Assembly: GCA_038093515.1 (NCBI GenBank)
Contig: JBBPSI010000197.1
Span: 1-44,973 of the forward strand
Direction of reading: 5' to 3'
Length of the DNA stretch: 44,973 bases
Source of the DNA: Butyriboletus loyo
Lineage: Eukaryota > Basidiomycota > Agaricomycetes > Boletales > Boletaceae
Shown: piece by piece, positions 25,371 through 37,310 of the stretch
Position numbering within the stretch: position 1 is the first letter of the stretch
How the letters are laid out: each line of letters starts with the position of its first letter
Made by a program: the position numbers and the translations under genes
The notes under the pieces: generated by a model
Databases searched by the model: none
Told to the model about the DNA's origin: nothing
What the model saw: only the letters and a program-made list of their open reading frames with translations

Positions 25371-28300
25371 CTGTCATCTTGGTTCAAGGTTTAAAATATG
25401 GACGGGCCTTTGATTCGATATCTCGTAATTTGACCAAGATGTGCTCTGTGGTACGGCCTTTGTCTTGTTTGTGTTTAATCCATGTCACGAGGGCCCGTCT
25501 GGCCCTGTCAGTGTCTCTCCCGCAATTTGCTAGGACGGCGATGACCTATCTTTGGCATTAATATAACAATAAAGAGTCGAAGCCATGGACCAGAACCTCG
25601 ACACGAGTACCACCATTGAAACTGACAGAATCATTAAACATCGCGGGCGCAATGGAGCAGCCAGAAGAGCGAGAGGGATAATATGGGGGTAAGGAGAAGC
25701 GGTGAGACGCGAAGTATGCTAATCTGGTGCCAGTTATTATATGGACATATGTTTGGAAAGGGAAAACGTCGAGATCCAGTAGAATTCAGGTACATTAGTT
25801 AACCTTAACAGCACCATGGCAGCTGTACAAAGTTGAGTTATCTCACCGTCCAATCAAAAGATGCTCGAACCAACGTTCGTCCAATGTCGGACCCCAGACA
25901 GCCTGATTGTTATGGGTAAACCGCCTGAGTCACTGATTTTAATTGATAACTTAGCCGGTCGCTCCGCTCCTGAGAAAGGCAAAAACGACGAACCAGTCGG
26001 GAGAGAAGCCGATATAATGACCTCCTGTTATGCCAGCGAGCCTGAGACTGACGCGTGACTTGGAGCACAAACAAGATCGTGTACTTCGCGATAACGCTTA
26101 GCCAAATCATACATGTCAGACGTTCTTGCCAGCAATGCTAACTCCCTTTGAGTCTGAATCTTGTCTAGTTAACCCACTGAGTCTCCATCTCTGTTTTCTT
26201 TTTATCCACTTCGCCGACGAGCCAGGCCAACTCCCGCACCCGTGCAGCAAAGCGAAAGACAAGGAGAACCGCCGACGTTCCGCAAAGCAATCCTATGGCA
26301 GGAAGTGATATCGGGTCTCACAACGACCTTGATGAAATCTGTAATGACGTATATATATACTACCACGAGAGTCACTACTTAATATAATGGGACAGTGGTT
26401 TCAGCCCCCGGATCCGAGTGTCGAGAGGAGGGGCACCCCCAAGACAACAAAAAAAGGGATCTCATCGACGTAGCGGTTGAACCATAACGAGCGATTCCAC
26501 AGGCGTGGAATAAGCGACGGCTCAGCAGTCCACCGGCCCGCGAGTCCGCGTATAATTCATCCGAGTTAGAAGACAGGAGTACTACTGAACCCAGGACGAA
26601 GGTGAATGATCGCGCTGAGCCGTGTGGGTACAGTAACGATTTTGTGGGCAAGTCTGACGCGTCGTAAGAAGACCAATGTCCAGCAGCCTATGTGAAGGCA
26701 GACAGCGTCGAGGGGGGAAATAGGGGTTTCGTGCTGTTGCACTACTTGACTGGCAAGGCCCCACGGGCTCCACACTCATGAGGTCCCTCCTGGAACTGTA
26801 AAAAACAATAGTTGCTTCCTAGTTGACTTCAGCAGCGGAAATTCAACGAATGCCTGCAAAGGGGACATAATATGTGCCAGAGAGTTGCACGAACTCGGAA
26901 GATTATCAGGCAATGTAACCACGTTATCGAGGGGTTTCCAATATTAGATGCAGTCAGCTTTCTGGAAGGATAGGATGAGTCCTGAGAAATCCTTGCTTAG
27001 CAAGGTGATTGCGCCTGGAGATGTAATTAAAACCACTCGTTCCATAGATGGCAAAAAGGGAAATGGTCCCGGGGACGACAGTCAGCCGCATTCGAGTGCC
27101 GTGCCATGTTGTGGAGAACCGCTTGAGTAAACAGCCGGACTACCTCGCGAACACGTGTCCAGACTCCAGGGCGATCTCTGCGGGGAAACGGATGGCCGCC
27201 TCTCTGTGAGTAGTTTCAACGTTCGGGTAGGTCCGATGTGCCAACATGCTGAGAGATCGATGGATCTGGCCAACAGCACGGAACGTGTTGACCAGCTACA
27301 GTCGAACTCGTGTGAGCTCAGCATAGAGACTTTCAGGACGGATGAGCTTCATGATAGCCGACGCCGGACGCCGGACTGGGCATGAGCTGGAGATAATACC
27401 TCCGATGCCACGTGTGTATCGTCGCGACCGATTTACTGTCTATCGGGTGAGCGATACTCAGCATGTTGTGTGTAATGACAACAGGAGGGGGAGCGAGAAC
27501 CGAGATACTAATAGAGACTTGCTTCCTCGAAAACCGTGCGTTCCACGCAGCGGATTGCTATGTGAAACAGTAGGCGCACCTCGGGTTTGGCACCGAGGCA
27601 CAACGGCAACGTGCGCATCAGCTTACCACGGCTGGTCCGTTGGCTCCTCCAGCCGAAGAGACCCTAACGACAGAGGGCGATGAAGTAGACAAGGGCTTTA
27701 AGTGTCTGTATCTTACATGGGACGGAGATCTGGAGCTTCGTCCTCCTGTTACTACAAGAGCGCTTTGACTTAACTAGATGGTACAGTTCCTTTAAGGACC
27801 GATGGAGGTGGAAATCCCGCCTGGGCTTTCGGAAAACGACGACGAACACGGAACTACCTCGAAATGTCGACCATCGGACGGGAAAAGTATCTAAGAAGGC
27901 CGTCTGGTAAATTAGTCGGTGGGAACGGGAGATCGTAACCGAAATAAATGGAGGCCAAATCATCTCCGTCCGCAACATGTCAGCGGTAAGTATTTCGATT
28001 TCATTGACCTACGACCTAATTCTCGGAACACCATTCTTGTTCCAGCACAATTGGGTGTTGGTCGGGTCGAATGACTTGGCAAGAGTGGGGCCCGTGGAGT
28101 GGATATACTTGAGGGAGAGATCGACAAGTACTGTGAGGCAGTAGCTATATAAGTTAGCAAAGGCTCTGTGTACTAAAGTAATTGAAACTAGTAACTTCGG
28201 ATTCACCTTGGTCATTGTATGCCATCAACCACCAAATTTCCTTGATCACTAAAGTGTATTCGTGGAGATCGTTTGTGATTTATCAGGCCAGGGCCTCACG

Positions 28301-28570
28301 AGTGGATAAACAGCACAAGGAGAAACATAAGCATCTAGTTGTCTGAGGGCAAGTCACGGTTTAAAGATATGATGATTGATATAGTATAGAGCAAGAATAG
28401 TGTCAGGACTCAACATCTCCTTTTTTATCATCGGCCCCAGCTTGATTCAATCTAGTACCCTTCAACCATTTGCAGTAAACGCAATGTCATTGTATGTAGG
28501 CTGCATCAAGTCTACAGAGCGATGTCGACTTCAAGACAACTATTGTTACAGCGAGTTATGTAATTAAGCT
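25371..28570. other. Long stretch with no supported gene
   Basis: Many short frames but no recognisable domain. Two segments read somewhat like protein: about 27643-27768 on the plus strand (EETLTTEGDEVDKGFKC then YLTWDGDLELRPP) and about 28010-28140 on the minus strand (LVDLSLKYIHSTGPTLAKSF). Both may be relics. The first 200 bases are the probable promoter of the minus-strand gene before it. No array or long inverted repeat was seen. Confidence 0.4.
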
Positions 28571-28822
28571 TCAGAAGCGACGCTTATCCGGAGCCGATGG
28601 AAGTAAAGGAAGAAATGGGTCTTCCATCATTATTAGATCGTGACTTCTGTCAAGTGGATCATGTACCCGAGTCTGCCAGCCAGTGGCGTCGTTGTCAGTG
28701 AGCGATGTTGGCAAGACGAAAACGGCTGAGTGTCTCGGACCCAAGTTAAAAGTTTGCTGCGATGATCTACTTACGAATGTCACATATGTGGCGTTTTCTC
28801 GAATCTCGAACGTGACAAAATG
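28571..28822 (-). CDS. Small unrecognised coding segment
   Basis: A minus-strand frame of about 83 codons begins right after a possible TAG acceptor at 28823-28825. It reads HFVTFEIRENATYVTF, then NLGPRHSAVFVLPTSL and PFLPLLPSAPDKRRF before the stop. It could be the last exon of a gene whose earlier exons were lost. It lies head to head with the 28.93-kb gene, leaving little room upstream. No family recognised. Confidence 0.3.
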   Translation of the reverse strand, partial: HFVTFEIRENATYVTFVSRSSQQTFNLGPRHSAVFVLPTSLTDNDATGWQTRVHDPLDRSHDLIMMEDPFLPLLPSAPDKRRF

Positions 28823-28929
28823 CTAGTCAGTGATTTCAAAACCGACAACCCTGACCTCGCTTGTCGCTTCTGAACCCCCATTGTCACCTTCGCTCTCTAG
28901 GTGAAACCTCCCTCTTTCTAACACCCTCC

Positions 28930-31483
28930 ATGACCAGGACTCGGAAGCTCACCCTTTCCGTGAAGGAGTTCAGCCATCTGGTCAGCGAGTCCCTCGACAT
29001 TGTTAACGCCACCCCCGCCTCACAGTCACTTCAACATACCGCTGTCTTTTCTGAAATTCCCCAAAAATCGCACCCCCGGGCTTCTTCTTTCCAGCGCATC
29101 TTTTCTCGTCCCACGCCTGGACAACTCGACGATTCTCCAGAACGAACCCCCGAGGACCGCTCCGAAACAACGCGTAAGATGATTGCATGGCCATTCTCCC
29201 GCTCCCCCCGAAAAAATCGTCCCGCTGGGGATGAGGACAATGCCACTGTACGCACTATCCCCTTGCTCAGGTTTTGCTTGTTTGTCCACTTGACCCTAGC
29301 AGGTCAAGGACCCCGATATCTATCACATTGTGTCGCCGTACTCAGTTACGTCAGTCGCTGCAACGTCAACGTCGAGTCTTGGTTCCATAATCCCTACCCA
29401 TGAGCGGCTTTTCCAAGTCACATCGCACGGGACGAGTCAGGATTGTCACTTGTTCACAGACCCAACTCCCTCCACTGGAGCGGGCGTCTCTTCGCGTACC
29501 AGTGAACGGCCGACTAGGTCGGGTCCGATCACATTAGATGAAATCTTTGGTAACCAGTCTGTTACCAGCGTCATCTCCAGTAGCAACCGTGGCACCGTGG
29601 AACCTTACTCGGCCTTCTCGAATCAATCTCAGACGTCTTTCGAAGGCACCGATGCCTCGCACTCCGTGGCTAATAGCGAACCCGGAAGCTTTGACGACGA
29701 TCCCACGCCCCGAGCTTCGACGTTTGGTCCACGCGCGGCGTTTCCTCCCGATGTCCGGAATGACCCGGCGCTTGCCCAGAGACGGCGTTCGGAGCGTTTA
29801 TCACTTGTTGTACCATCACGGAACGTAGATGTTTTCGCGCTGCGTCCTGCTGTTGGTGCCGCGCCATACATTCCTTCTGAGACTGAATCCTCGGTCTCCG
29901 TATGCTCCACGTCATCCCCGACGTCCCCTGTAACGCAGGGTTCATCTCCCCCGTTTCCGATGACGACGCCGTCGGGTTCTGGAATCCCCTCGCCGCGTGT
30001 GCTTCCTTCCACGCCACCCACTGTGGTGTGTCCAGATATTACCTCGCCCTCGAATCCAGAATCTGTGCCTGCTTCGGGCTTTTCCCCTCGGCAGCGTAAG
30101 AGGGCTATGTCGCGATCAACGACTCCGCCATCACTGCTTCTACCACCGCCAACGGGCCCTTTGCCTGCTGTACCATCATCTATTCCCCCTGTTCCCCCTC
30201 TCCCGCCTCTCCTGTATAAATTGTCGATGCATACCACACCACATTCAGTAATATCATCACCTCCGCGTCCAGCAATTACCGGAGCATCGATGAACCCTGC
30301 CTGTGCACTGCCTCCTTCTCCTCCAGGAGGTTTGCGGTTACCCTCGCGACTGAGTTGGGTCAACAGTGTTCGCGCGGTCCTTCCTAGTCCGCCGGCATCG
30401 CCAACCAAATCGCTTAAGTTGCTCACCGGCAAAGCCTCACCACCAGCCTCGCCGTCAAAGGCGGAGAAAAAGCGATCTCGTGAACTAAAACGACCCACTA
30501 GCATCGGCGTCATCGAGGCCGCGGACAACGGTCAGGTTCGCCGTACGAAAAGCATTCTACTGCTTGGTTCGAGATCAAAATCACACACGTCGCTGGGTAC
30601 GAAACGTGTCCAGATCCACGCCGATGTGGATTTAGATGTTGCGGAGTCGCGCAAGCCCAGACGCAAGTCAAGCGCAGCGACTGTTGGCCCTCACAGACCC
30701 TCCTCTGACTTTGGTCCTACGATTACACCCATGCCAAGTTCCGAGCTGTTGGTTCCCCGCGAACGGCGTCATTCCGCCCCCATGTTGTCTCGCATGTATT
30801 CGAAACTATCAGGGGTATCTGCCGATTGGACATTGTCACTCCCATTCTGTACAGATGTACCCGGGAGCAAGATCACATTGTCGCCATTATTGACGCCCCA
30901 ACTCAAATCGGAGCCTGATTTGGAGGAAGTCCCAGCTGAAGATTGGACGCTCTGCATGCCGCTCAAGCTCCGCGTCGACGCGCCGACGGTCGAAACGACC
31001 GAGGACACTGCCGAGGGGCGCAACAGCGAGTGCGCGCCCACTGAAACATCCGAGGACGGCGGGGTCTTGATTGCCATGCAATTGCCTACTCCCAGTCCAT
31101 CACCAAAGTGGTTCACGCCCTCCTCCATCGTTTGTCCGTTGGAAGCAAAGGAGGATATGCCTATACCTGCGGACAGACCTGCATCGCCTGCGAGTTTAGG
31201 TCCACATGTGGGTGGGTTGGATTTAGCTGGCGGTTGTGGCAAGCGGGCGTCTGGATGGCACGTCTATGGGTGGTTCGACGAGGTGAGCGACCCAGAGGAC
31301 AGATACCATGTTGCGTCGACGGCGGCCATCGTCTCGGATGGCAAGCTAGCCAAGAATCTCGTGACGACGTTTAAGAGGATGCACGATACGAGCGGGAGAC
31401 ATCCAAGTCAGGACAGTATGTCCACCGTGTCGACCTCCGAGACGATGTTTTACAGCGCGCGGTCGAGTTTGTTGGTCAATTGA
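28930..31483 (+). CDS. Large Ser/Pro-rich disordered protein, unknown function
   Basis: Two exons (28930-29247 and 29303-31483) give 832 residues. The start is the ATG of MTRTRKLTLSVKEFSHLVSE, and the 55-nt intron keeps the frame (GDEDNAT then VKDPDIYHIVSPYS). Almost the whole protein is low-complexity: Ser, Pro and Thr with proline runs (LPPPTGPLPAVPSS, PPVPPLPPLL) and basic patches (KAEKKRSRELKRP, ESRKPRRKSS). Two similar segments, ADWTLSLPFCTDV and EDWTLCMPLKLRV (about residues 610-700), form an internal repeat and may be a short linear motif. The C-terminus GWHVYGWFDEVSDPEDRYHV looks more ordered. There is no enzyme or membrane signature. By composition it could be a scaffold or regulator in cell-shape or signalling pathways; this is inference only. 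Confidence 0.72.
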
Positions 31484-33281
31484 ACCTTGAACCGACCGTG
31501 CCCACCCGTCTAGGTTTCCCCTTTTTTTTATTGTCTCGTGACGTTTTTGTCTCGTGGTATGGTATGGATGGCCCCCCATCCCCCTCCCCTCTCCCACCTG
31601 ATCGCAAATGCTTGTGACGAGGTTGCTATTACTTCGGCTCGTGGGCGTGTGTTGCTTAGAATGCTCTTCCCTACAGTACCTATCGCTATGACCCCTCCTT
31701 CTGGCACAAAGACAATTAGTTTAGGTGAGATAGAAGAACGGGTTTGATTATTACATATGCTATTATGTGCGTCGTGTTCTGTGCCGTTTCGGGGCGAAGC
31801 CTGTTATTTCTCGCTCGATTGGTGTTTGACGTGTGTTTGACGTGTTCCGTCTGATCCTTTATCATAGGTTTTGTATGGGAAGGTTGTAACAACGAATTAT
31901 TCTATTCTTTTTTTTTAAAAAAAAGAGATGTATCACCCAACCCGTCTATGAGGTAAACCGTCCATGGTGAACAGATTCGGGGAACGTGACTGCCATGTCC
32001 ATCTTTGGACCTTTCTTCTTGATAAGATATGGACCCGGCCCGTAGTTATCTCATTTGATAAGTCTTGTCCAAGTACTGTCACTGAATTCACTTGTCGAAA
32101 GTATTTTCAAGCTACATCCAAATGTAGCTATGATTTTACACCTTCATCCCCGAATACTACCGCTAGAATGTCCGCGACGAACCGGCGGCGATGAAGCGCC
32201 AACACGTCCAAATGGTTTTACACCCAAATACCACCAGCGATGAAGCGCCCACACGCCCAAAACGGGTCGTTGCCCCATCACTCAGAGATTGTCGATAACG
32301 CAGCCACACAACAGCTGACTAGGACTTCTGACCACCAGCGTCGATCAGCGTCAGTAATAGGCGTTACGCCACACTGACATTCTACCACGTTTCTTGCTAT
32401 GGAGTCAGGGAATGAATATGGACTGATCCGACCACAGTTTGACTGGCTTTCCAGTACGCAACACCTCGCGACTTTACGCTTCTTGCGAGTTCAATGCTAC
32501 CGAAAAGGCTACGCACTAATGACAACTTCCAGACATGGCATGCTTTCGGCCATAAGCCAGACAACCCTCTCATTGTTCATTTACCGTGTTGAGGTGGGTT
32601 TATTTGTCACCTTCACTCATTCGCTCCATAGAATTACGATATCACTTCCCAGAAGCAATGGGCTGCTACCTCTGGCGTGGGCTACCACGACCCATACCGC
32701 AACATCAGCTCTCAGAAATACACCTCGTCGTCTTCGTTGCTTGCACTGCCATCCTCCTCGTCGGTATCTTTGCTCTCGCCAAGTATATCAAGCGTTCGCG
32801 CGCCAAAGAAGCAGTACATCGTGAGTACACATTCGTTTGTTTTCGGGTTGACCAAACCAACCTCGTACGCAGGTCTGACTCACCGCACTTCGGGCATGTG
32901 TGTCGTATTCTGAGTCGTTTCCGTTGATTTATCTGATGCTCGATCCTCTTCCCTCAACTAGCCCCGGCTTTGAGCCGAGTCGATCCGAGGCCCAGCCGGA
33001 GCCCTTTGTGACGAAACGGCTTGTGGTCTTAATAAGCCTGAGCCCTACTAAGTCGAGCCGGGCCCTGCAAATCACTATGGGTAAATGCACCACCACGGGG
33101 TATGCTGACACACCGCGGGTCTGTACGCCGAGTTACACCGTACCTGTACCCGTGATGGTTTCTCGGTGTTTGCGGGTACGGGTTGCTATTGGTTTTCCGA
33201 CCCGCGGGTCCACCCGTGCTCGTCGTTAAATAGGGCTAACCCGTTCTCAACGAGTAAGCTCCACGCACCCTTATCAGCGTC
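31484..33281. other. Intergenic region with an exon-like relic and a short direct repeat
   Basis: Bases 31484-31930 are the likely 3' UTR, ending in T-rich and A-rich runs near 31910. A protein-like patch lies at about 32514-32820: WHAFGHKPDNPLIVHL in one frame, then NYDITSQKQWAATSGVGYHD after a possible intron in another, with a hydrophobic helix VVFVACTAILLVGIFALAK in a third. I cannot assemble or name it. The last 200 bases precede the ammonium transporter. Confidence 0.35.
32188..32260. repeat. Short imperfect direct repeat
   Basis: gcgatgaagcgcc followed by acacgtcc/acacgccc occurs at 32188-32212 and 32237-32260. A weaker third unit may precede it from 32135 (ttttacacc). No function assigned. 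Confidence 0.7.
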
Positions 33282-35087
33282 ATGCTCACTCAGTATCTTG
33301 GTGTTCGGGATGTCAGCCAGTGAGCCAATTATTTACTCGCAACTATATCTTCAAATTCATTATTATCATTGTCGCGCAGATTTGACCGTGGCGATGTATC
33401 CTTTATTATCGTCGCAGGTGCCATGGTCTCCTTCATGATTCCAGGTCTTGGTTCGCACGATTTCATGTCGAGGATCCGCTTTCTACTGACCCCTTGATTT
33501 GTAGCATTCCTGTACTCCGGTCTGGCTAGGCGAAAATCCGCATTGTCCCTGATCTGGGCCGTGACTGCAAGCAACGCTGTATGCATCTTCCAATGGTACC
33601 TTTGGGGCTATTCACTCGCCTTCTCTCCGACTGCGACCAACGGATTCATCGGAAATCTCGCCAATCTTGGCTTGATTAACGTGCTTGACAATCCATCACC
33701 GGGCTCACCCCTGATCCCAGCCTTGTTGTACAGTTTCTATCAAATGGAATTTGCCTGCGTAACTGTGGGAATTCTGATGGGTGGGATCGCGGAGCGCGGC
33801 AGGGTCCTCCCCGCCATGATCTTTACGTTCTTGTGGATGACCCTCGTTTACTGCCCTTTGGCCTGTTGGGCATGGAATATTAACGGGTGGGGATTCAAGT
33901 GGGGCGTTCTAGATTACGCTGGTAAGGTTCATGCTCATGTCTGATCCCATTATCCCACAAGTTAATCCCTTCCGTGTTTGATAGGTGGAGGACCTGTCGA
34001 GATCGGCAGCGGAGTTGGTGGGCTTGCGTACGCCTGGGTCCTCGGGCGACGACAAGAGAAAGAGGTACTGAACTTCAGACCATATAATGTGTCCATGGTC
34101 AACCTTGGGACGTTTATCCTCTGGTTTGGATGGCTGGCGTTCAACGGAGGCAGCGCGTTTGGTGCAAACCTCCGTGCAGTCATGGCAATATGGAACTCGA
34201 TGCTCGCAGCCGCTTCCGGTGGAATTGTTTGGTGTCTCCTCGATTATCGCCTGGAACGCAAGTACAGCATGATCGGCTTTTGCTCGGGAACTATCGCTGG
34301 TTTAGTAGCCGCTACTCCGGCTTCAGGTTACATCCAACCATGGGCAGCTGTCGTCACGGGCGTTGTTACTGGCGCAGTTTGCAATTTTGCAACGAAGAGT
34401 AAGATGCTGATAGTTCCACCGATTCGTTGTCTCATCTGTCCCTAAAGTTAAATTATTCTTCAAGATCGATGATGTGCTCGATCTCTTTGCCGAGCATGCT
34501 ATCGGTGGTGTCATCGGTCTACTCGCGAATGGTCTCTTCGCGTCACACAACATCATTGCCCTCGACGGTGTCAACACCAACGTCAATGGTGGTTGTGTTG
34601 ACCATAATTACAAACAGCTATACATTCAGTTTGCCTACGTCTGCGCCGTTTGCGGTTACACCTTTGTGGCAACGGCGGTTATCGCCAAAGTCATTGATGT
34701 GATACCTGGCCTCCATCTCAAGATAACCCCGATGGGCGAGAGCCTTGGTTTGGATGAAGTCGAGGTGAGTCCATGCTCATCGATCCAGATGACCCCACAG
34801 TGCGTGATACTTTACGACAGATCGGAGAGTTTGCGAACGACTACATCGAGGTGCGGAGAGACCACACCGACTGGACGGCCCTCGGCGATCTTAGGAGTGA
34901 GCAAACGACTGAGGTGTCAACGGCGGAGAGGTATTCCAATGGAGACCGGCTCGGAAAGCTAGACCTTCAACTGAAGGTTCATATGGATAAAGAGGAGCTA
35001 CCGCTCGAGCTCATTCTACAGAAGTTGACGTTCGACGACGAAGTGACATCTGATGTTACAGACGCTCACGAAAAATCCTACATGTAA
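33282..35087 (+). CDS. Ammonium transporter (Amt/Mep/Rh family, Mep1/Mep3-like)
   Basis: Six exons join in frame to 507 residues: 33282-33319, 33380-33450, 33505-33921, 33985-34398, 34448-34764 and 34821-35087. It has the hydrophobic architecture expected for the eleven-helix trimeric Amt fold: FIIVAGAMVSFMIPGLAFLY, then SGLARRKSALS as the first conserved block, and NLGLINVL, FAYVCAVCGY and others after it. The Amt signature is DYAGGGPVEIGSGVGGLAYA. In it the first twin-His pore position is Glu181; the second His is kept in AEHAIGGVIG (His330). Replacement of the first His by Glu is known from yeast Mep1 and Mep3, the faster, lower-affinity carriers. The cytosolic C-terminus starts with GEFANDYIEVRRD, the conserved region that gates the trimer, then an acidic tail to the stop. 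It should import ammonium at the plasma membrane under nitrogen limitation. Short first exons are normal here; the start is the only ATG in frame. Confidence 0.93.
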
Positions 35088-36149
35088 AGAAAGGGAGAAG
35101 CGAAAGAGGTCGAACAGACAACGGGAACAAGATTATCTTCTACTCTTCCACTCGTTATGCGACTGGAATCACATGAATTTCGATAGACTCGGTAAACCCT
35201 CTTTCCTCACGGTTTGTCATCCTGCTTCACTGGGCGTAGCACGATTGAACGTACGAGGTGTATACGATCCAAGCTCTTTTTCGTCTTCTGAAATACGGTA
35301 GCCTACGATGCGAGAAGCGATCGATAAACGTTCACTCTTTAGCACGACATCGCTGCTCTCCGAGACACGGGTAGCGCCAGTCTCGATGCCGGAAATCAAG
35401 GCACCATATAGTGCCCGAGCCAAAATCCTGGTGAAAAAGGTGGTGGTGGACGTTGCGTGAGGCGATCGGGTCCAAAAGCCCCGAGAATCGTACAACGAAT
35501 GATACGAGGTCGGGTTGGTATACCGTCGTGGCACCGTATGTGTCACCCGGGGACAAAGGCCGAAAGAAACAAACTGGGTCTTTATCATGACGGGCGGTGA
35601 GGGGGGGCGCGTCGACGTGGGGATGCGACCGTGGATCATCGAATCGGATCGAATAGATCGATTCGGAATGGAACGGAATGGTGGTCCGCGAGCTCCGACG
35701 GAATTGAGATGGGCTCGTTTGGTGGTGGCAAGCATGAAGCATGACGCCGCGATCTGTAACGGTATACTCGTGTTCCTGAACTAAGTGCGATTCTGCGAAC
35801 GGTCGGGAACGTGGCTCGTTTCTTGGGACGGACCTGCGTGGGGGAGGTCTTGGCGCCATCGAATCGGGTTAGGTCGTAGTACAGCAGATCATCGATCACG
35901 GATCATGATACCGTACTACGAGATGAACGTTGGCACCTCGAGGCTTGTTGAGGAAATCATGCGGGGATTGCTCGAGGCCGCACTGGACGCGCCGGTATAC
36001 TGGTAACAACCATCCAGCGAACTTTGGATGTCATGTAGTAGTACCAAATATAAGATTTAATTCCACACAAGAGATATATGATACGTGAGACTACCATCTT
36101 TCGGGGCAACACCAGATATCATACGCATGCTTCATGATATAATATCTTA
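35088..36149. other. Intergenic region, no supported gene
   Basis: Frames overlap on both strands between 35217 and 36005 with no recognisable domain, and neither strand wins clearly. A short plus-strand stretch at about 35383-35460 (MPEIKAPYSARAKILVKKVV) reads well but stops. The rest is unassigned. Confidence 0.35.
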
Positions 36150-36950
36150 TCACGGTATAATCAAATCCATATCACCAATCCGCAAGGTGTTCTTGCCCAC
36201 AACCCCTTCCCCACCACCTTGTCCGCCACCGGTTGTGACTGTGCCCGCAACAGCAGCTGTCAAGAACATATCAGCCACGGGTTTCATGTCCACCTCCCCC
36301 ATTGCCTTGAGTGTTCCAATTGGTGGTCCGGTGACGGTCGTCTCTGTGGCAGTCTGGACGATGGCACATCCCATGAGCTTGAGAACCTCTTTGGCAAAGC
36401 GCAATGATCGCCCTGGAGGCTGCCAGTGGAGGGACGAGGTACCGGTCGAAGCGAGTGTGCAGGACATGCTAGTAATGGTGGCGACAGCAGGCAGATACGT
36501 TGCGCTCGACACATCCGACTTGGCCGCAAAAACACCCGATTCAGGGACAGCGTGCACCCCGCATGGGACATCAAGTGGCGCGCCTGTCTCGGCGTCACGC
36601 TCGCAGGTGACATGGATGCCAAAGTCACGCATGTAGGCGGTAGTCATGTCGAGGTAGAGCTGCAAGATGACGACTTCTCCAATGACTCGGCCAGGGTGGT
36701 GTCTTGCTGTATATATAGTGCGCAGAGGAGAAAAATACTGCGAGGAGATGGAAGCATCAAGGGTGAGGATACCACCCACCCAAGAGACCGGTGGGCGACA
36801 GGTCTGGGTGGGGAAGGGACCCTTTTCTGCCACACCTGGTAGCTCCTGCAACGGGGTGGGATGGCTTGAGGTAGCCGCCTGGGATACCGCTGACGACGAT
36901 GACTCCATCTTTGTCAGATGTACCTGTTGCTCTAAGTTCGTGCCAGACAA
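36150..36950 (-). pseudogene. Truncated EPSP synthase domain of the pentafunctional AROM (shikimate) protein
   Basis: An open minus-strand frame of 266 codons contains a divergent middle-to-late part of the EPSP synthase (3-phosphoshikimate 1-carboxyvinyltransferase) domain. Matches to the AROM pattern include LTLDASISSQY, YLDMTTAYMRDFGIHV, SDVSSATYLPAVATITSMSC, RFAKEVLKLMGCAIVQT and TETTVTGPPIGTLKA followed by VDMKPVADMFLTAAV. Blocks expected before (the KPPGSKSISNR-type phosphate-binding loop) and after (the NQRVKEC-type loop) are missing. The frame ends 30 residues later at a stop with a Gly-rich stretch. The segment between LDASISSQY and YLDMT is altered. A full AROM protein is about 1,550-1,600 residues with five domains, none of the others being here. 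It cannot catalyse the reaction alone; a functional AROM gene is presumably elsewhere in the genome. Confidence 0.78.
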
Positions 36951-37310
36951 GAGATAAAATTTTTGAGTCTAAAAGTGAGATTCGATGGCCATGCGATCGG
37001 GGAAACCATCGATGAGGGGAGTGGGGTGCGTGAGAGGTTAGTCTAAGGAGGCCATACACAAAGTCTTCCCACGATCTGACAGAGGCCTGTTTCCCTGCCA
37101 CGGCTGTACGATACCAAGTATCGGGACGCTGCACGCTATGCATGATATTTGATACGGTTTCTAAAGTTCACTGGGCATGCACCTCAATCCATGTATCTTA
37201 CTGACATCCTATTTCTTGGAATGACCCTACTTGTCAGACCACAATTGATGCGCATGGAGGCGTCAATCCACAATTCATCCATAGTACCGCACGCTTGACG
37301 GTACTAGCCT
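36951..37310. other. Short interval between the AROM relic and the inverted-repeat elements
   Basis: No further AROM homology was found upstream of the relic. No gene is supported. Confidence 0.4.

Noticed and set aside
29629..30528. 299-codon minus-strand frame opposite the 832-residue protein
   Set aside because: Gly/Asp-rich shadow of a Ser/Pro-rich gene; no start context or domain.
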